From Rhodococcus pseudokoreensis (lineage in GTDB: Bacteria; Actinomycetota; Actinomycetes; Mycobacteriales; Mycobacteriaceae), in assembly GCF_017068395.1 (NCBI RefSeq), contig NZ_CP070619.1, positions 2,728,001 to 2,792,000 of the forward strand: DNA of 64,000 bases. The letters are read 5' to 3'. This document shows, piece after piece, positions 53,727-62,085 of this stretch. The position numbers and the translations under genes were made by a program. Numbering within the stretch: position 1 is the first letter of the stretch; every line of letters starts with the position of its first letter. The notes under the pieces are model-generated. The model made no database searches. It saw only the letters and a list, made by a program, of their open reading frames with translations, and was not told where the DNA came from.

Positions 53727-55292
53727 ATGAGCGTCGCGAGGCAGCTCTTTCTCCTCCAGCTCGTGGTGTTGGTGCTGGTCATCGCGGCCGGGACGGCACT
53801 GGCCATCGTCGACCAGCGTCGCGACAGCGACGAGACCACCCGGCGGGCCGTCACCGCTGTCGCCACCACGCTCGCGCTGTCGGACGGCACCGTGGAGGCG
53901 TTGCGCTCCCCCGACCCGACGGCGGTGCTCCAGCCGCAGACCGAGCGGATCCGCGCCGCGACGGGCACCGATTTCATCGTCGTGATGACCCCCGCCGGCA
54001 TCCGGTTCACGCACACCAACCCGGAGCTGATCGGCGGCGTGTTCTCCGGGAACATCGAGCGTGCGCTCCGCGGGGAGACGTTCACCGAGACGTACGCCGG
54101 TTCGCTGGGACCTTCGATCCGGGCCGTGACGCCGGTGTACGACGGCGACCGGATCGCGGGCCTGGTGTCCGTCGGCGTCACCCGGGCGAAGATCGGCGAC
54201 CAGTTCGCCGCGAGCCTGCCGACCATCTTCGCGGTCGCCGCGATCGGTCTGGCGGTGTCGGCGGCCGGTTCGTTCCTGCTGAGCAGGCGCTTGCGTCGTC
54301 AGACGCTGGGGATGGCGCCGGACGAGCTGCGGCAGATGTACGAGCACCACGACGCCGTCCTGCACTCGATCGGCGAGGGTCTGGTGGTCCTCGGCCGCGA
54401 CAGCGGTGACACGGCGCGGGCCGAGGTGGTCAACGACGAGGCGCGCCGGCTCCTCGGCCTCCCGGAGGGCCCCGTCCCGGTGGCCGCGCTGCCGGAGTCG
54501 CTGCGGCAGTCGCAGGAGGGCGATTCCCGGGACGAGGTGCACGTGACCGCGGACCGCGTGCTGCTGGTCAGCCGGGAACCCGTGACGTGGGAGGGGCAGC
54601 GGCTCGGCACGGTGCTGACCCTGCGCGATCGCACCGAATTGCAAAGCATCATGGGCGAACTCGACTCCGTCCGCGGTTTCGCGGAGTCGCTGCGGTCGCA
54701 GGCCCACGAATCGGCGAACCGCCTGCACACGATCATCACGATGGTCGAACTGGGCCGTTACGACGACGCGATCGCGTTCGCCACCGAGGATCTGCGGTTG
54801 TCGCAGGAGCTGATCGACCGCCTGATGGCGGCGGTGCACGAACCGGCGCTGGCCGCACTGCTGCTCGGCAAGGTGGGGGTGGCCGCGGAGCGGGGAGTCG
54901 ACCTCACCGTCACCGAGGACACCGCCCTCGGGCCCGTGGCGCCGCTCAGTGCGCGTGAACTCGTCACGCTGGTGGGTAATCTCGTGGACAATGCGATCGA
55001 CGCCGCCCGCGGCGCGGCAGGATCCCCCGGAGAGGATGCGTGGGTGGAAGTGACGGTCCGTCAGCAGGATTCGACGATGGTGGTGCAGGTGGCCGACAGC
55101 GGGCCCGGCATTCCCGCCGACGAACTCGACAAGGCGGTCACGCGCGGCTATTCCACCAAGTCGGGTCAGCGCGGACTGGGGCTGGCGCTGGTCGCGCAGG
55201 TGGTGGCCCGGCACGGCGGGACGATCCGCACGGAGCCGTCGCTCGGATCGATGATCGTCGTCGAGATCCCGATCGAAGGGGCCGCCTCGTGA
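53727..55292 (+). CDS. CitA/DcuS/DctB-type sensor histidine kinase
   Basis: 521-residue membrane kinase. One membrane segment (about 6-27), an extracytoplasmic PAS-like (sCACHE) sensor domain (about 30-165, with FIVVMTPAGIRFTHTNPE and GSLGPSIRAVTPV, typical of dicarboxylate/citrate sensors), a second membrane segment (about 170-190), a cytoplasmic PAS, then the SPOB-like dimerisation helix with the phosphoacceptor His in QAHESANRLHTI and an HATPase domain (NLVDNAIDAA, DSGPGIP, GYSTKSGQRGLGLAL). Start: ATG 53727, with TTG 53700 (AGGAG 8 nt ahead) as a good alternative. It overlaps the regulator gene by GTGA. Confidence 0.92.
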   Translation: MSVARQLFLLQLVVLVLVIAAGTALAIVDQRRDSDETTRRAVTAVATTLALSDGTVEALRSPDPTAVLQPQTERIRAATGTDFIVVMTPAGIRFTHTNPELIGGVFSGNIERALRGETFTETYAGSLGPSIRAVTPVYDGDRIAGLVSVGVTRAKIGDQFAASLPTIFAVAAIGLAVSAAGSFLLSRRLRRQTLGMAPDELRQMYEHHDAVLHSIGEGLVVLGRDSGDTARAEVVNDEARRLLGLPEGPVPVAALPESLRQSQEGDSRDEVHVTADRVLLVSREPVTWEGQRLGTVLTLRDRTELQSIMGELDSVRGFAESLRSQAHESANRLHTIITMVELGRYDDAIAFATEDLRLSQELIDRLMAAVHEPALAALLLGKVGVAAERGVDLTVTEDTALGPVAPLSARELVTLVGNLVDNAIDAARGAAGSPGEDAWVEVTVRQQDSTMVVQVADSGPGIPADELDKAVTRGYSTKSGQRGLGLALVAQVVARHGGTIRTEPSLGSMIVVEIPIEGAAS

Positions 55293-55978
55293 TCCGGGTG
55301 ATGATCGTCGAGGACGAACCGCTCATCGCCGAGGCGCATCGCGCGTATGTGGAACGCGTTCCGGGCTTTTCGGTCCACACCGTCGTTCACGACGGCAGCG
55401 GGGCCATGCGCGCGGTCGCCGCCGCGAACGCCGGCGACGACCCCATCGATCTGGTGCTGCTCGACATCGGCCTGCCGGACGCGAGCGGACTCGACGTCGC
55501 CGCGGCGTTGAGCGGCGTGCGACCGAGTCCCGACGTGATCGCCGTGACCTCGGCCCGCGACCTCGAGATGGTCCGCACCGCCGTGGCGCGCGGGATCGCG
55601 CTGTATCTCCTGAAACCGTTCACGTTCGCGGCGTTCCGCGACAAACTGGAGCGGTACCGGGAATTCCGCGACGCGCTGCCCGCCGGCAGCAACGCGCTGA
55701 GTCAGCACGACATCGACCGGGCCATGTCTGCCCTCCGCACCTCCGACGAGCGCGCGGCGTCCCCGAAAGGCGTTGCACCCCAGACCCTCGATCACGTCGC
55801 GGCCTGCGTCCGCGAGGCCGCCGGACCGCTGACGGCGGCCGAGGTGGCGGCAGGCATCGGGGTCTCCCGGGTCACGGCCTGGCGGTATCTCGAACGGCTC
55901 GCCGACGACGGTGTGCTCACCCGGCACACCGAGTACGGCCGGGCGGGGCGGCCCCAGGTCCGGTACGCGCTGCGCTGA
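55289..55978 (+). CDS. CitB/DcuR-type response regulator
   Basis: 229-residue response regulator. The receiver (1-120) has the acidic pair in VEDEP, the phosphoacceptor Asp in LVLLDIGLPD and Lys in YLLKPF. The C-terminal part (about 165-225) is an HTH of the DctR/CitB kind (TAAEVAAGIGVSRVTAWRYLERLADDG in part). It is coupled to the kinase by GTGA overlap. The predicted regulon is the divergent dctA, through the dyad at 53631-53647. Perhaps it also regulates the small secreted peptide gene downstream. Confidence 0.92.
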   Translation: MIRVMIVEDEPLIAEAHRAYVERVPGFSVHTVVHDGSGAMRAVAAANAGDDPIDLVLLDIGLPDASGLDVAAALSGVRPSPDVIAVTSARDLEMVRTAVARGIALYLLKPFTFAAFRDKLERYREFRDALPAGSNALSQHDIDRAMSALRTSDERAASPKGVAPQTLDHVAACVREAAGPLTAAEVAAGIGVSRVTAWRYLERLADDGVLTRHTEYGRAGRPQVRYALR

Positions 55979-56031
55979 CCCTTTAACGAACCCGATAACT
56001 GTTGCCAAGACCATCAGTTCACGCGAGAGGT

Positions 56032-56047
56032 TGTGACCTGCATCACA
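56032..56047. promoter_or_regulatory. Perfect CRP/GlxR consensus site
   Basis: TGTGA, CCTGCA, TCACA (56032-56047) matches the CRP-family consensus at all ten conserved positions. It is 62 bp upstream of the small secreted peptide gene, close enough to activate or repress its promoter. Confidence 0.65.
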
Positions 56048-56108
56048 TCGGTGGACGATTGAGGGGAGTCACCTCCGGCTCGTCGTCACTCAGTCAAGGA
56101 CCGTCACA

Positions 56109-56288
56109 ATGTCTAGCAGAATTGCCACCACACTCGGCGCGATCGCATTGACCCTGTCACTCGGCGCTCTCGCTGCCCCCGCAGCCGTCGCCGCACCCGC
56201 CGCCCCGTCACCGACACCGGCAGTCGGTTCCGTCGCGGTCTGCCTCAACCTGCCCCTGGGGTCGGCCAGCATCAGCTTCTGCATCTGA
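56109..56288 (+). CDS. Small secreted two-cysteine peptide
   Basis: 59-residue precursor. A clear signal peptide (residues 1-28: basic SSR, hydrophobic IATTLGAIALTLSLGALAA, cleavage near AVAAP) is followed by a mature part of about 30 residues with a Pro/Ala linker and the end VCLNLPLGSASISFCI, whose two cysteines could form a disulfide. I do not recognise the family. ATG 56109 lies 130 nt after the response regulator, with a perfect CRP-like site between them. It may be an exported peptide tied to carbon status; this is inference. Confidence 0.7.
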   Translation: MSSRIATTLGAIALTLSLGALAAPAAVAAPAAPSPTPAVGSVAVCLNLPLGSASISFCI

Positions 56289-56389
56289 GTCCGGCGAGAC
56301 GGAAAGTCCACTGACAAGCCGACTTCCGCCTCGCCCGCCGACGCGAACCACACGCCGAGGTCGGAACCCCGGCGCGGGTGGCGCAGTAC

Positions 56390-58519
56390 CTAGTTGCCGA
56401 TCGTGTCGAGCACCCAGGCGAATTCGAACGCTACTTCCTTCCACTTCTCGTAGCGTCCGCTGACGCCGCCGTGCCCGGCGCTCATCTCCGTCTTGAGGAG
56501 AAGTGGCGAGTCACCGGTCTTGGTGGCCCGCAGTTTGGCGACCCACTTCGCCGGTTCGACGTACAGCACCCTGGTGTCGTTGATGCTGGTGATCGCCAGG
56601 ATCGCCGGGTAGTCCTTGGCCTCGACGTTCTCGTACGGACTGTACGAGCGCATGTATTCGTAGACCTCTGCGTTCTCCAGCGGGTTGCCCCACTCGTCCC
56701 ATTCGATGACCGTCAGCGGCAGCGAGGGGTCGAGGATCGACGTCAGCGGGTCCACGAAGGGCACGTTGGCGAGGATGCCGGCGAACAGCTCGGGAGCCAG
56801 GTTGGCCACCGCACCCATCAGCAGGCCGCCCGCGCTGCCGCCGTCGGCGACCAACTGCTGCGGTGTGGTGCGTCCGGTGTCGATCAAATGCCGTGCGCTC
56901 GAGACGAAATCGGTGAAGGTGTTCTTCTTCGTGAGCGTCTTGCCGGTCTCGTACCAGTGCCTGCCCATCTCGCCGCCGCCGCGCACGTGCGCGACCACGA
57001 ACACCACGCCGCGGTCGAGCAGCGACAGCCGGGCGACCGAGAACGCGGGGTCCATGCTGGCCTCGTACGAGCCGTACCCGTAGAGGAGCGTCGGGGCGGG
57101 CGCCTCGGTGCCGTCCGTCTTGCGCCGGACGATCGAGAGCGGGATGCGCGTCCCGTCGTCGGCGACCGCCCAGTCGCGTTGCTGCTCGTAGTTGTCTGCG
57201 TCGAAGTCGCCGAGCACGGGCTGCGACTTGCGCAGCGCGAGTTCACCCGTCGACAGCACGTAGTCGAACACCTGGCCGGGCGTGATGAACGACGTGAACG
57301 CCATCCGCAGTGTCGGCTGCCGCCATTCCGGGTTGGCGCCGAGCCCGACGCTGAACAGTTCCTCGTCGAATTCGATCTCCGTGAACTCGCCGTAGCCGTT
57401 CTCGCCGAGCGGCCAGACGGCGAGCCGGGTCAACGCCTCCCGGCGGTACCCGAGCACCAGGTGATCGGCGAACGCGTCGACCTCCTCCAACCGCACGTCG
57501 GAGCGGTGCGGGATGAGGATGGTCAGCGACGTCGGGTCGGACACCGGCGCCTCGGCGAGCACGAAGTTCTCGGCCTTCTCACCGTCGACGACGTCGTTGT
57601 GCATGATCAGGAAGCGGTCTTCGCCGGCGACGACGGCGTGTTCGACGCCGTACTCGACGCCCTCGCGCCGCGGCAGCACCACCCGGAAGTCGCCCTCGGG
57701 ATTCTCCGATTCGAGCACCCAGCCTTCGCTGGTGATCTTCGACCCCACCCAGATCATGAGGTACTTCTCGCTTCGGGTGGACCCGACCGACACCCAGAAC
57801 CGCTCGTCGGGTTCGTAGAACACAGTGACGTCCTGCGCGCGGTCGGTGCCGAGCTTGTGCCGCCACACGGTGTCGGGACGCCAGGAGTCGTCGACGGTGA
57901 GATAGAAGACGTGGCTGTGGTCGATCGCCCAGGTGACGCCGGGGGCGGTGTCGGGGATCTCGTCGGGCAGCAGGTCCCCGGTCTCGAGGTTCTTGAACCG
58001 CAGCGTGTAGCGCTCGTCGCCGACCACGTCGACCGAGTACGCGAGGAGCGTGCCGTCGTGGCTGAGGGAGAAGGCGCCGACGGAGAAGAAGTCGTGGCCC
58101 TCGGCCTCGGCATTGCCGTCGAGCAGAACCTGCTCACCGGGCAGTTCGACGCCCGGGGTCAGTTCCGGCGGGGTCCAGTCGTCGGCGCCCGCGATCGGAG
58201 CCCGGCACTGGACGCCGTACTGCTTGCCCTCGATGGTGCGGGCGTAGTACCACCAGTCGCCCATGCGGGTGGGAACCGACATGTCGGTTTCCTGCGTGCG
58301 GGACTTGATCTCCTGGAAGATCTGGTCGCGGAGCGGCGCGAGATGCGCGGTCTGCTGCTCGGTGTACGCGTTCTCGGACTCGAGGTACGCGACGACCTCG
58401 GCGTCCTCCTTGGCGCGCAGCCACTCGTACTCGTCGACGAACGTGTGACCGTGGTGGACACGTTCGCTGGCGACCTTCTTCGCGACCGGCGGGGTGAGCT
58501 TCGCGCCTTCGGTGGTCAT
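56390..58519 (-). CDS. ptrB: Prolyl oligopeptidase family protease (oligopeptidase B)
   Basis: 709-residue serine peptidase of the S9A family: an N-terminal seven-bladed propeller (about 75-430) gates a C-terminal alpha/beta hydrolase. The catalytic triad is Ser562 in GGSAGG, Asp648 in SINDTRV and His683 in AGHGG. YGYGSYEASMDPAFS and HVRGGGEMGRHWYETGK are oligopeptidase B landmarks. It cleaves short peptides after basic residues in the cytoplasm. It is just downstream of purC on the same strand (3-nt gap), as in mycobacteria, so the two are likely co-transcribed. Confidence 0.93.
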   Translation of the reverse strand: MTTEGAKLTPPVAKKVASERVHHGHTFVDEYEWLRAKEDAEVVAYLESENAYTEQQTAHLAPLRDQIFQEIKSRTQETDMSVPTRMGDWWYYARTIEGKQYGVQCRAPIAGADDWTPPELTPGVELPGEQVLLDGNAEAEGHDFFSVGAFSLSHDGTLLAYSVDVVGDERYTLRFKNLETGDLLPDEIPDTAPGVTWAIDHSHVFYLTVDDSWRPDTVWRHKLGTDRAQDVTVFYEPDERFWVSVGSTRSEKYLMIWVGSKITSEGWVLESENPEGDFRVVLPRREGVEYGVEHAVVAGEDRFLIMHNDVVDGEKAENFVLAEAPVSDPTSLTILIPHRSDVRLEEVDAFADHLVLGYRREALTRLAVWPLGENGYGEFTEIEFDEELFSVGLGANPEWRQPTLRMAFTSFITPGQVFDYVLSTGELALRKSQPVLGDFDADNYEQQRDWAVADDGTRIPLSIVRRKTDGTEAPAPTLLYGYGSYEASMDPAFSVARLSLLDRGVVFVVAHVRGGGEMGRHWYETGKTLTKKNTFTDFVSSARHLIDTGRTTPQQLVADGGSAGGLLMGAVANLAPELFAGILANVPFVDPLTSILDPSLPLTVIEWDEWGNPLENAEVYEYMRSYSPYENVEAKDYPAILAITSINDTRVLYVEPAKWVAKLRATKTGDSPLLLKTEMSAGHGGVSGRYEKWKEVAFEFAWVLDTIGN

Positions 58520-58522
58520 GGT

Positions 58523-59407
58523 TCAGCCCACCCAGTCCGCGAACGACAGACCCGAGATCCGCTCGTACGCCTCGATGTACCGCGCACGGGTCGCCTCCAC
58601 GATCTCCGCGGGCAGCGGCGGCGGCGGGGTGTCGGATGCCCGGTCCCAGCCCGATTCGGGGCCGGTGAGCCAGTTGCGGACGAACTGCTTGTCGAAGCTC
58701 GGCTGCACCTTCCCGGCCTCGTAGCCGTCGGCGGGCCAGTACCGCGACGAGTCGGGGGTGAGGACCTCGTCGGCGAGAATCAGGTTGTTCTGCGCGTCCA
58801 GTCCGAATTCGAGTTTGGTGTCGGCGAGGATGATGCCCCGGTCCGCGGCGAAGTTGGAGGCCCGGCCGTAGACGTCGAGGGTGTCGTCGCGCAGCTTCAC
58901 GGCCAGATCCTGACCGACCTTCTCGACCACGGCCTCGAAGCTGATGTTCTCGTCGTGCTCGCCGAGTTCGGCCTTGCTGGCGGGCGTGAAGATCGGGTCG
59001 GGAAGCTGACTCGCCTCCACCAGGCCCTCGGGCAGGGCGACTCCGCAGACCGCGCCGGTCTCGTTGTAGTCGATCAGCCCCGAGCCGGTGAGGTAGCCGC
59101 GGGCGACGCATTCGACGGGGACCATGTTCAGCTTCCGGACCACCAGCGCGCGGCCGAGGACCTCTTCGGGGATCCGGCTGTCGTCGGCTTCGCCGGCCAG
59201 GTGGTTGTTGCCGCCGAGGACGCCGAAGAAGAAGACGCTCATCGCGGTGAGCACCCGCCCCTTGTCCGGGATCGGGGTGCTGAGGACGTGGTCGTAGGCG
59301 GAGATCCGGTCGCTCGCGACCAACAGGAGGTGCTCGTCGTCGATCGTGTAGAGGTCGCGGACCTTGCCACCGGCCAGATGGGCGTATGAATCGAGTGAGG
59401 GGCGCAC
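58523..59407 (-). CDS. purC: SAICAR synthetase (phosphoribosylaminoimidazole-succinocarboxamide synthase)
   Basis: 294-residue ATP-dependent ligase of step 8 of purine synthesis, joining CAIR and aspartate. Diagnostic blocks: [43 protein letters not shown], and [12 protein letters not shown] with [15 protein letters not shown] 59407 is the start: TAGGCT on the minus strand (59416-59421) ends 8 nt ahead, so the mRNA is probably leaderless. The upstream 160 nt to the divergent efflux gene hold only promoters. Confidence 0.96.
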   Translation of the reverse strand: MRPSLDSYAHLAGGKVRDLYTIDDEHLLLVASDRISAYDHVLSTPIPDKGRVLTAMSVFFFGVLGGNNHLAGEADDSRIPEEVLGRALVVRKLNMVPVECVARGYLTGSGLIDYNETGAVCGVALPEGLVEASQLPDPIFTPASKAELGEHDENISFEAVVEKVGQDLAVKLRDDTLDVYGRASNFAADRGIILADTKLEFGLDAQNNLILADEVLTPDSSRYWPADGYEAGKVQPSFDKQFVRNWLTGPESGWDRASDTPPPPLPAEIVEATRARYIEAYERISGLSFADWVG

Positions 59408-59569
59408 GGTGATCCAGCCTATCGGTCGGGCACCGACCGCCGGCCGCTGACCTTCGAGCTGGGGAGACCGCGCAGCCACCCACGCAACGGCCGCGGAACA
59501 GATTGCCGCCCGGTGTCGTTACCGTTGTTCAGGAACTCTTGTGAGCGCGGTAACGGGAAAAGGTGGCTA

Positions 59570-61018
59570 ATGGCGACGGACACGGCCCAGGTGGACGTCG
59601 GATTCCGTTCGGAACGCGGACCGATTCTCGTGTCGCTGATGCTCACGACGTCGCTGGTCGCGCTCGACGCGACCATCATCTCCACCGCGGTGTTCACCAT
59701 CGTCGGGGATCTCGGCGGGTTCACACAGTTCCCGTGGCTGTTTTCGATCTACCTGCTCACCCAGGCCGTGTCGGTGCCGATCTACGGCAAACTGGCCGAC
59801 ATCTTCGGCCGGAAACCGGTGATGCTCCTCGGCATCGCCCTGTTCGGCGTCGGCTCGGTGCTGTGCGGGGTCGCGTGGAGCATGCCCGCGCTCATCGCGT
59901 TCCGCGCGGTACAGGGACTCGGCGCCGGAGCGGTTCAGCCGATGAGCATGACCATCGCCGGCGACATCTACACCCTCGCCGAACGCGCCAAGGCCCAGGG
60001 CTACCTGGCCAGCGTGTGGGGAATGTCGGCGGTGGTCGGCCCGACCCTCGGCGGCCTGTTCTCCGAGTACCTGTCGTGGCGGTGGATCTTCTTCGTCAAC
60101 ATTCCCCTGTGCCTGCTCGCGGCCGTGATGCTGATCCGCAACTTCGACGAGAAGCGGGTGCGCACCCGGCGGTCCGTCGACTACGCCGGCGCCGGCATCC
60201 TGGCGGTCGGGGCGACGCTGCTCATCCTGGGACTCCTCGAAGGCGGGCAGGCCTGGGCGTGGAGTTCACCGGTCAGCCTCGGAATCTTCGCCGCGGGATT
60301 CGTGTTCCTCATCGCCTTCGTTCTCGTGGAACGACGCGCCGCCGAACCGGTGCTGCCGCTGTGGGTGTTCACCCGCAGGGTTCTCGCGGCGAGCAGCCTT
60401 GTCTCCCTGCTGGTCGGGGCCATCGTCCTCGGCCTGACCACTTACGTCCCCACGTTCGCCCAGGGCGTGCTCGGGACGGGCGCACTCGTGGCCGGGTTCG
60501 CGCTGGCCACGCTGACCATCGGCTGGCCGATCGCCGCGTCGCAGTCCGGTCGGGTGTACCTGCGTTTCGGCTTCCGTGTCACCGCCACCGCGGGCAGCCT
60601 GCTGGTCGTCGCGGGCACCGCACTCACCCTGGCCCTGTCCATCGAGTCGGCGGTGTGGCAGGTGGCGATCTGCTGCTTCGTCATCGGCGGCGGCATGGGT
60701 CTCGTCGCGAGCCCCACCCTCATCGCCGCGCAGTCGAGCGTCGACTGGTCGGAACGCGGCGTCGTCACCTCGACCAACATGTTCGCCCGGTCCATCGGCA
60801 GCGCCGTGGGCGTCGCCCTGTTCGGCGCGCTCGTCAACGCGCGACTCGGCGGCGACGACAGCCCCGCGCCTGCCGAGCTGGCCGACGCCCTGCACCTGGT
60901 GTTCCTGGCCGCTCTCGGCGCGGCCGTCGTTCTCGTCCTCGCGGCGGCGGCGATGCCGAAATCCGCCTCCACACCGGACGTCGAGCCGAGCGCACCGGCG
61001 TCCGATCGTCAGCACTGA
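59570..61018 (+). CDS. DHA2-family (14-TMS) drug efflux MFS transporter
   Basis: 482-residue EmrB/QacA-type major facilitator with 14 predicted membrane helices. The DHA2 motifs are visible: LDATIISTAVFTI in helix 1 (motif D1), GKLADIFGRKPVM (motif A) after helix 2, RAVQGLGAGA (motif B) and GPTLGGLFSEYLSWRWIFFVN (motif C). It probably exports lipophilic compounds using the proton gradient. ATG 59570 follows AAAAGGTGG. The dehydrogenase gene starts 11 nt after its stop, so the two form an operon. Its place fits emrB (Rv0783c) of mycobacteria. Confidence 0.9.
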   Translation: MATDTAQVDVGFRSERGPILVSLMLTTSLVALDATIISTAVFTIVGDLGGFTQFPWLFSIYLLTQAVSVPIYGKLADIFGRKPVMLLGIALFGVGSVLCGVAWSMPALIAFRAVQGLGAGAVQPMSMTIAGDIYTLAERAKAQGYLASVWGMSAVVGPTLGGLFSEYLSWRWIFFVNIPLCLLAAVMLIRNFDEKRVRTRRSVDYAGAGILAVGATLLILGLLEGGQAWAWSSPVSLGIFAAGFVFLIAFVLVERRAAEPVLPLWVFTRRVLAASSLVSLLVGAIVLGLTTYVPTFAQGVLGTGALVAGFALATLTIGWPIAASQSGRVYLRFGFRVTATAGSLLVVAGTALTLALSIESAVWQVAICCFVIGGGMGLVASPTLIAAQSSVDWSERGVVTSTNMFARSIGSAVGVALFGALVNARLGGDDSPAPAELADALHLVFLAALGAAVVLVLAAAAMPKSASTPDVEPSAPASDRQH

Positions 61019-61028
61019 AGGAGACACC

Positions 61029-62063
61029 GTGCCCGACAAGTGCGTCGACGTGCTCGTCGCGTCGTATCTCGAGCAAGACCTGGTCGAGCGGATCGCGGAC
61101 AGCGACCCACGGATCCGGGTGTCGTACGCCCCCGAGCTGCTCCCCCGGCCGCGGTGGCACAGCGATCACGTCGGGGTGCCGCGCGAACTGACGGCCGACG
61201 AGCACGACCGGTGGACGTCGATGCTGCGGACCGCCGACATCATGTTCGACTTCGACTGGCGCCACCCCGAACGCACCCTCGAACAGTCGCCGAATCTGCA
61301 ATGGATTCAGGCGACGTCCGCGGGCGCTGGACAGCTGATCGAGAGGTTCGGGCTGTCGCAGGCCCCGCTGACGGTGACGACCGCCGCGGGCGTCCACGCC
61401 GACCCGCTGGCGGAGTTCGCGCTCGCAGGCATCCTCCACTTCGCGCGCGGACTGCCCCGGCTCATCGCGGACCGGCGCGACCGGACGTGGCGCAAACACG
61501 CGACGACCGAACTCGCGGGACGGCACGCGCTGATCGTGGGCGCAGGCAAGATCGGCTCGCGCACGGCGGAACTGCTCCGCTGCTTCGCCGTCACCGCCAC
61601 CGGCGTCGCCCGCACCCCGCGACCTGCCGGCGGGCCCTTCGACGTCATGACCACGACCGACCGGATCGGCGAGCATCTACCCACAGCAGACATTCTCGTC
61701 ATCTCCTGCGCCCTCACCGAGCAGACGCGGGGCCTGATCGGACGCCGCGAACTCGCCGCCCTCCCCGACGGGGCATTGGTCGTCAACCTCGGGCGGGGGC
61801 CGATCATCGACGAAGACGCTCTCGCGGAAGCCTTGTCGACGGGCCGCCTGGGCGGGGCGGTCCTGGACGTCACGTCCACCGAACCGCTGCGGGACGATTC
61901 GCCGCTGTGGACGGCCGACAACGTCATCCTCAGCCCGCACAGCGCATCCAACGTGCCGTCGGAGAACGGGAAGATCGTCGATCTGTTCGTCGAGAATCTC
62001 GGACGCTACCTGTCGGGTGACGCCGCCCCGATCAACGAGTTCGACTTCGACGCGGGTTACTGA
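61029..62063 (+). CDS. D-isomer-specific 2-hydroxyacid dehydrogenase
   Basis: 344-residue NAD(P)-dependent dehydrogenase. The Rossmann motif is IVGAGKIGSRTAELL (GxGxxG, about residues 170-184). The catalytic residues are Arg in VVNLGRGPII, Glu in DVTSTEPL and His in ILSPHSASN. It reduces a 2-ketoacid or oxidises a D-2-hydroxyacid, the substrate not readable; glyoxylate/hydroxypyruvate-type members look like this. GTG 61029 has AAGGAG 6 nt ahead. It lies immediately after the efflux gene, which may mean a shared role in exporting or handling a compound. Confidence 0.9.
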   Translation: MPDKCVDVLVASYLEQDLVERIADSDPRIRVSYAPELLPRPRWHSDHVGVPRELTADEHDRWTSMLRTADIMFDFDWRHPERTLEQSPNLQWIQATSAGAGQLIERFGLSQAPLTVTTAAGVHADPLAEFALAGILHFARGLPRLIADRRDRTWRKHATTELAGRHALIVGAGKIGSRTAELLRCFAVTATGVARTPRPAGGPFDVMTTTDRIGEHLPTADILVISCALTEQTRGLIGRRELAALPDGALVVNLGRGPIIDEDALAEALSTGRLGGAVLDVTSTEPLRDDSPLWTADNVILSPHSASNVPSENGKIVDLFVENLGRYLSGDAAPINEFDFDAGY

Positions 62064-62085
62064 CGGTCGCCCGACCGGTACCGCG

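Noticed and set aside
56378..59389. A 1003-codon open frame on the plus strand
   Set aside because: It is antisense to ptrB and purC, whose catalytic motifs are clear. Its composition (long runs of Val, Arg, Gly, Asp) is typical of antisense frames in high-GC DNA.
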